This document shows positions 21,337 to 24,283 of a DNA stretch of 24,283 bases, piece by piece (position 1 is the stretch's first letter; each line of letters begins with the position of its first letter). Below the pieces are notes generated by a model. That model was not told the DNA's origin, did not search any database, and saw only the letters and a list, made by a program, of their open reading frames with translations. A program made the position numbers and the translations under genes. The stretch comes from an uncultured Collinsella sp. (GTDB lineage Bacteria; Actinomycetota; Coriobacteriia; Coriobacteriales; Coriobacteriaceae), in the NCBI GenBank assembly GCA_958415625.1, contig CATYZI010000031.1, positions 1-24,283 on the forward strand, given 5' to 3'.

Positions 21337-23778
21337 CTACCCCAGCGAGCGGTTGAGGGAGCCGAGCTCGTCGTTGCCCATGGTGCGCCACATTTGGAAG
21401 ATACAACCGCGCGCCAGGAAAAAGAAACCGTTGTCGACCAGTTGCACAGCGGCATCTGCCAGCTGATTCGTCACGGCGGACACTGGCGGCAGCTCGAGTC
21501 CAGCCTTGTGGATGGTCTCGACCGCTTCCTCGAACGTCGGAGGCTCGCTGACGCCCATCTCGTTCATAAGGCCCTGCATTTCTTCCAGCGCGCTGCTGCC
21601 CGACTCCTCGCCGCGCGGCACCAGACGGTAACAAGCCAGCGCCAGGTCGAGCTGATCGCAATTCCAATAGGCAAACGCCAAGCGATAGAACAGGTAGCCG
21701 ATTGCAGAACGATCGCTGGCAATACGTAGGCCGTGGCGCGCCACCTCGATAATCTCGTCAAAGCGCTCCAGACGCGCAAGCACGTTGATGAGCGCAAAGT
21801 GCGACTGCATGGACGAGCGCGCCAGATCGTAAAGATGGCGCACCTCGGGCAGTGCTCGTTCAAAGTCCTCTTGCTCGGCGTAAAAGCTGCAGATCTCGTG
21901 CTGGGCAAAGTACAGCGCATCGGGCGCACGAAGGATTCGCACAGAGCGGTCTTCTTCCAACACCGGTAGCACCATGCGCACCAGCTGGTTATCGCAAAAC
22001 TGCGTTTGAACCGGACCTGTCGCCAAAAGCTCGGCGACGGCGCACTTGGCCTCCAACTCCTCGACAAGACGGGAAAAGCCTTCAAAAGCACCTGTACGGT
22101 CGACTTTTGCCTGCTCGCGCAATTCAACAACACGGGCCACGTATGGGTCGTCGTCCTCTTCCATGACCTCCAGCTCGTCAGCCGTATCGGCAAGCAGCAG
22201 ATCGCGCAGCGCCGGCGGCAGCATGCGATGGTCATCACGCGGACGAGCATGAACCTCCGCCGGCTCAATCGTCTCCGGAGCGGTTGACTCATACGCCTCA
22301 AGCACACGCTTGCACGGCATATCGTCCATGTCCATGCTCTCAAGATCCTTGGCGACAGGCACGCAATCGGCCAGATAGGCCGCGCGCCCAAAGAAATACG
22401 TTGCGACAACGCGCTCGCCCTGCTCACCGTCGGGAGCAGCAATCTGCACATAGCAGCGCGTGATGCAGGTGCCCGCGGCAAAACACGCTGCCGCAAGCGT
22501 GATTGCCACACGCGCATCGTGCTCCGCGGACCAGATTGCGCGCGTGCCCTCGTCCAGCTCGCGCCAGGCGTCATCTTGAGCGTCGTATTCACGTTGCGGC
22601 ATGGCGTCCGCGACAGACTGCCCAAACCGAACGAGCATAATCCCCTCGGCAACGTTTGCCCGATAGGTATAGTCGAGCCTTGTGACCACGTTAAGCGCCT
22701 CGACAATACGCGCGAAGCGGGTACGCACATCCCACTCACCGCCCGGCTGGCACGAAACCGTTCCCGGTTTGGCCCACGGGTTATCGCTCGAGGCCGTATC
22801 GAGCAGTCGGGGAACATCGTTGGTCGTCTTGGCGATATGCCACGCATCAAAGAGCGCGCAGCCCTCAAGGCTCGGCGAGGATGCCGCAGGGACCAATCCG
22901 GCCCCGATGTGCTCAAGGATGCCGGAGAGACGGTTAAGACGGCACTCGATGGCAAGCAGCATGTCAATCTCGTCCTGGTCCAGCAGGCTGCGATCAAAAT
23001 TGAGATAGAAAAGCTTTGAGCGATCGATGCGAGCCAGGCTCATCTCGGACTTAGCGGCGATGGTGCGCAAGCGGGGCAAGTCAATTTCACTCATAAGGGC
23101 GGCGGCATAGCGCTCGATACCGCTCGGATTCTCGGCATGGTCAACGCGGTAAAGCAGCGTCTCGATAGCATCAGGGAGCGGTGCCGTGTTAAAGCCCAAA
23201 AACACCTCGACCGGCTCGGGCAACTTTACGAGCTTGATCTTGTCGATAACATTTTGCATACCCTCGTCGAGTCCGCCGGCGTCCGCCGTGCTCGCAATGG
23301 CATTTTCGGAGTCAGCGAATATCACGTAGCGCAGGAACATCGATGCCATGAACTCGCCGTAAGGAAGGGAGCGGGTCGAATTCCATGTCTCGTGGTCGGA
23401 CTGCTCGCGCATGGGGCCTTCGGGAGAGCCGACGGTTCGCGCGCACGCGCGCATTGTGCCGTTGGCTCCCCGAACCACAATCTCACCAATACCGGAGTCC
23501 GACTCGTCAAGGACCAGTTCCATGTCGGGATCGTTGGGCAGCGGAGTCTCGCTAACGGGGCGGTCCACCTTGTACACCTCGCCCGAAACGCTTACATAGC
23601 CCAAAAGCGACACATGGCTTTTGCCAACGAATTCGACGACATAGCAAGATTCATGCTGATCCTCGCCAAAGAGTTTCCAGACCACGCCATATGAACGTCC
23701 CGCAGGCTGCTCGGGCATCGCCGGAAAGCGCTTTTTGGGATCGAGAAACCTGAGCTTGTATGTCGGACGCTCTGCCAC
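21337..23778 (-). CDS. TPR-like protein of unknown function
   Basis: An 813-residue, probably cytoplasmic protein with no signal peptide or membrane segment; I do not recognise its family. The first about 110 residues are beta-rich (YVVEFVGKSHVSLLGYVSVS). A middle alpha-helical part follows, with acidic stretches such as ELEVMEEDDDPY near 545. Residues about 620-720 look like tetratricopeptide helices: ALYFAQHEICSFYAEQEDFE, HFALINVLARLERFDEIIEV and LFYRLAFAYWNCDQLDLAL. A last helical part ends in SLNRSLG. It starts with GTG at 23776-23778 with AGGGTG upstream; an ATG 20 codons in is possible. It stands alone between tRNA genes, with a perfect dyad GTCGCGA-N5-TCGCGAC (23816-23834) in its leader. 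A scaffold or regulatory role is only a guess. Confidence 0.85.
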   Translation of the reverse strand: MAERPTYKLRFLDPKKRFPAMPEQPAGRSYGVVWKLFGEDQHESCYVVEFVGKSHVSLLGYVSVSGEVYKVDRPVSETPLPNDPDMELVLDESDSGIGEIVVRGANGTMRACARTVGSPEGPMREQSDHETWNSTRSLPYGEFMASMFLRYVIFADSENAIASTADAGGLDEGMQNVIDKIKLVKLPEPVEVFLGFNTAPLPDAIETLLYRVDHAENPSGIERYAAALMSEIDLPRLRTIAAKSEMSLARIDRSKLFYLNFDRSLLDQDEIDMLLAIECRLNRLSGILEHIGAGLVPAASSPSLEGCALFDAWHIAKTTNDVPRLLDTASSDNPWAKPGTVSCQPGGEWDVRTRFARIVEALNVVTRLDYTYRANVAEGIMLVRFGQSVADAMPQREYDAQDDAWRELDEGTRAIWSAEHDARVAITLAAACFAAGTCITRCYVQIAAPDGEQGERVVATYFFGRAAYLADCVPVAKDLESMDMDDMPCKRVLEAYESTAPETIEPAEVHARPRDDHRMLPPALRDLLLADTADELEVMEEDDDPYVARVVELREQAKVDRTGAFEGFSRLVEELEAKCAVAELLATGPVQTQFCDNQLVRMVLPVLEEDRSVRILRAPDALYFAQHEICSFYAEQEDFERALPEVRHLYDLARSSMQSHFALINVLARLERFDEIIEVARHGLRIASDRSAIGYLFYRLAFAYWNCDQLDLALACYRLVPRGEESGSSALEEMQGLMNEMGVSEPPTFEEAVETIHKAGLELPPVSAVTNQLADAAVQLVDNGFFFLARGCIFQMWRTMGNDELGSLNRSLG

Positions 23779-23815
23779 GAAGTATCACCCTGATCGGTCG
23801 CTTGAAGAAGGAGTG

Positions 23816-23834
23816 GTCGCGAATTAGTCGCGAC
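23816..23834. promoter_or_regulatory. Dyad upstream of the TPR-like gene
   Basis: A perfect 7-bp inverted repeat with a five-base centre, GTCGCGA-ATTAG-TCGCGAC, about 38 bases before the GTG start. It could be an operator or a leader hairpin; there is no T-run. Confidence 0.45.
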
Positions 23835-23896
23835 ATCTACTCGGAATCTTACACGAGTCGACAGGAAATCGTCCGCTTTACGCCCGCGCCTCGACC

Positions 23897-23909
23897 GAGG
23901 TTCGAATCC
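23897..23909 (+). other. T-arm-like tRNA fragment
   Basis: GAGGTTCGAATCC on the plus strand is identical to 20891-20903 and has the form of a tRNA T-arm. No acceptor or anticodon arm accompanies it, so it is a remnant or chance similarity. It lies 15 bases before the tRNA-Arg terminator and in the opposite orientation to that tRNA. Confidence 0.45.
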
Positions 23910-23923
23910 ATGCGGTGTTTACG

Positions 23924-23952
23924 TAAAAGAAAAGCCCCCGTTGCCGGGAGCT
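23924..23952 (-). terminator. Terminator of the first tRNA-Arg
   Basis: On the minus strand AGCTCCCG, loop GCAA, CGGGGGCT, then TTTCTTTT, 11 bases after the encoded CCA. Confidence 0.88.
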
Positions 23953-23963
23953 TTAATCTCAAA

Positions 23964-24040
23964 TGGTGCGGCGTATAGGATTCGAACCTATGACGTTCTG
24001 ATTCGTAGTCAGACCCTCTATCCAGCTGAGGTAACGCCGC
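23964..24040 (-). tRNA. tRNA-Arg (anticodon ACG)
   Basis: A complete 77-base tRNA. Acceptor GCGGCGT / ACGCCGC, discriminator A and encoded CCA; anticodon stem TCTGA / TCAGA with loop CTACGAA, anticodon ACG, which needs deamination to inosine by TadA; T-arm ATAGG-TTCGAAT-CCTAT. It is followed by its own terminator and preceded by its own promoter. Confidence 0.97.
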
Positions 24041-24052
24041 GACTTGTTGATT

Positions 24053-24081
24053 ATTATGCACAGAGACTGAATAATGGTCAA
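24053..24081 (-). promoter_or_regulatory. Promoter of the first tRNA-Arg
   Basis: On the minus strand TTGACC (24076-24081), 17-base spacer, CATAAT (24053-24058), 12 bases before the tRNA 5' end. The flanking DNA is AT-rich. Confidence 0.85.
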
Positions 24082-24192
24082 GCATTTTTTCAAAAAAAGT
24101 TATCGAATTTGATTTTTACTCATTTGATGCAGTCAATCGACTCGATACTTTCAAACACGGCGAAAGCAACTCCTCAAGTATGTCGACATATA

Positions 24193-24218
24193 AGAAAAGC
24201 CTCCGTTACCGAAGGCTT
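24193..24218 (-). terminator. Terminator of the second tRNA-Arg
   Basis: On the minus strand AAGCCTTCG, loop GTAA, CGGAGGCTT, then TTCTTA. It has the same plan as the terminator at 23924 but a different stem. Confidence 0.85.
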
Positions 24219-24229
24219 TAAAGTTCAGT

Positions 24230-24283
24230 TGGTGCGGCGTATAGGATTCGAACCTATGACGTTCTGATTCGTAGTCAGACCCT
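24230..24283 (-). tRNA. tRNA-Arg (anticodon ACG), second copy, cut by window end
   Basis: The 54 bases present, from the encoded CCA through the T-arm and anticodon arm, are identical to the first tRNA-Arg. The D-arm and 5' acceptor strand lie beyond the window. It is a tandem duplicate with a separate terminator. Confidence 0.95.

Overview
The window reads as a GC-rich chromosomal segment of a high-GC Gram-positive, most likely a Collinsella-like member of the Coriobacteriia. This rests on gene content (paired YhgE/Pip membrane proteins, PhoPR and VanRS-like two-component systems, a bacterial tyrosine-kinase module), tRNA genes with encoded CCA, AGGAGG-type ribosome binding sites and GTG starts. 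It is inference, since no marker gene for taxonomy is present. Almost everything is on the minus strand; the only plus-strand protein gene is a D-alanyl-D-alanine carboxypeptidase.

Layout, left to right. 79-2228: an M20 amidohydrolase followed on the minus strand by an MFS transporter gene broken by an out-of-frame internal deletion. 2345-3328: an EamA/DMT exporter. 3662-8677: two abutting YhgE/Pip genes driven by a promoter overlapped by a strong dyad operator and ended by an intrinsic terminator. 9110-11134: htpG, with a terminator-like hairpin in its leader. 11337-13941: a capsule-type regulatory operon (chain-length protein, tyrosine kinase, PHP phosphatase, then a GNAT acetyltransferase) with no polysaccharide biosynthesis genes beside it. 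14137-17233: pstB, a PhoP-like regulator and a PhoR-like kinase, without pstSCA. 17337-19295: a VanR/VanS-like pair divergent from the carboxypeptidase at 19493-20833. 20834-24283: tRNA-Ser(GCT), two tandem tRNA-Arg(ACG) and an 813-residue TPR-like protein of unknown function.

Much of the window is envelope sensing: two two-component systems, a tyrosine kinase/phosphatase pair, a cell-wall carboxypeptidase and two large membrane proteins. The most unusual material is in the intergenic DNA. A long hairpin element occurs twice as direct repeats flanking the yhgE pair; its arms are nearly identical while its apical and side hairpins differ in sequence but remain hairpins, and one copy supplies a stop codon. 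Around tRNA-Ser there is a 190-bp-period partial duplication of the tRNA 3' end and terminator, enclosing a densely structured palindromic block. T-arm-like fragments in the opposite orientation lie just beyond three tRNA-type terminators. These are the best candidates for something undescribed.
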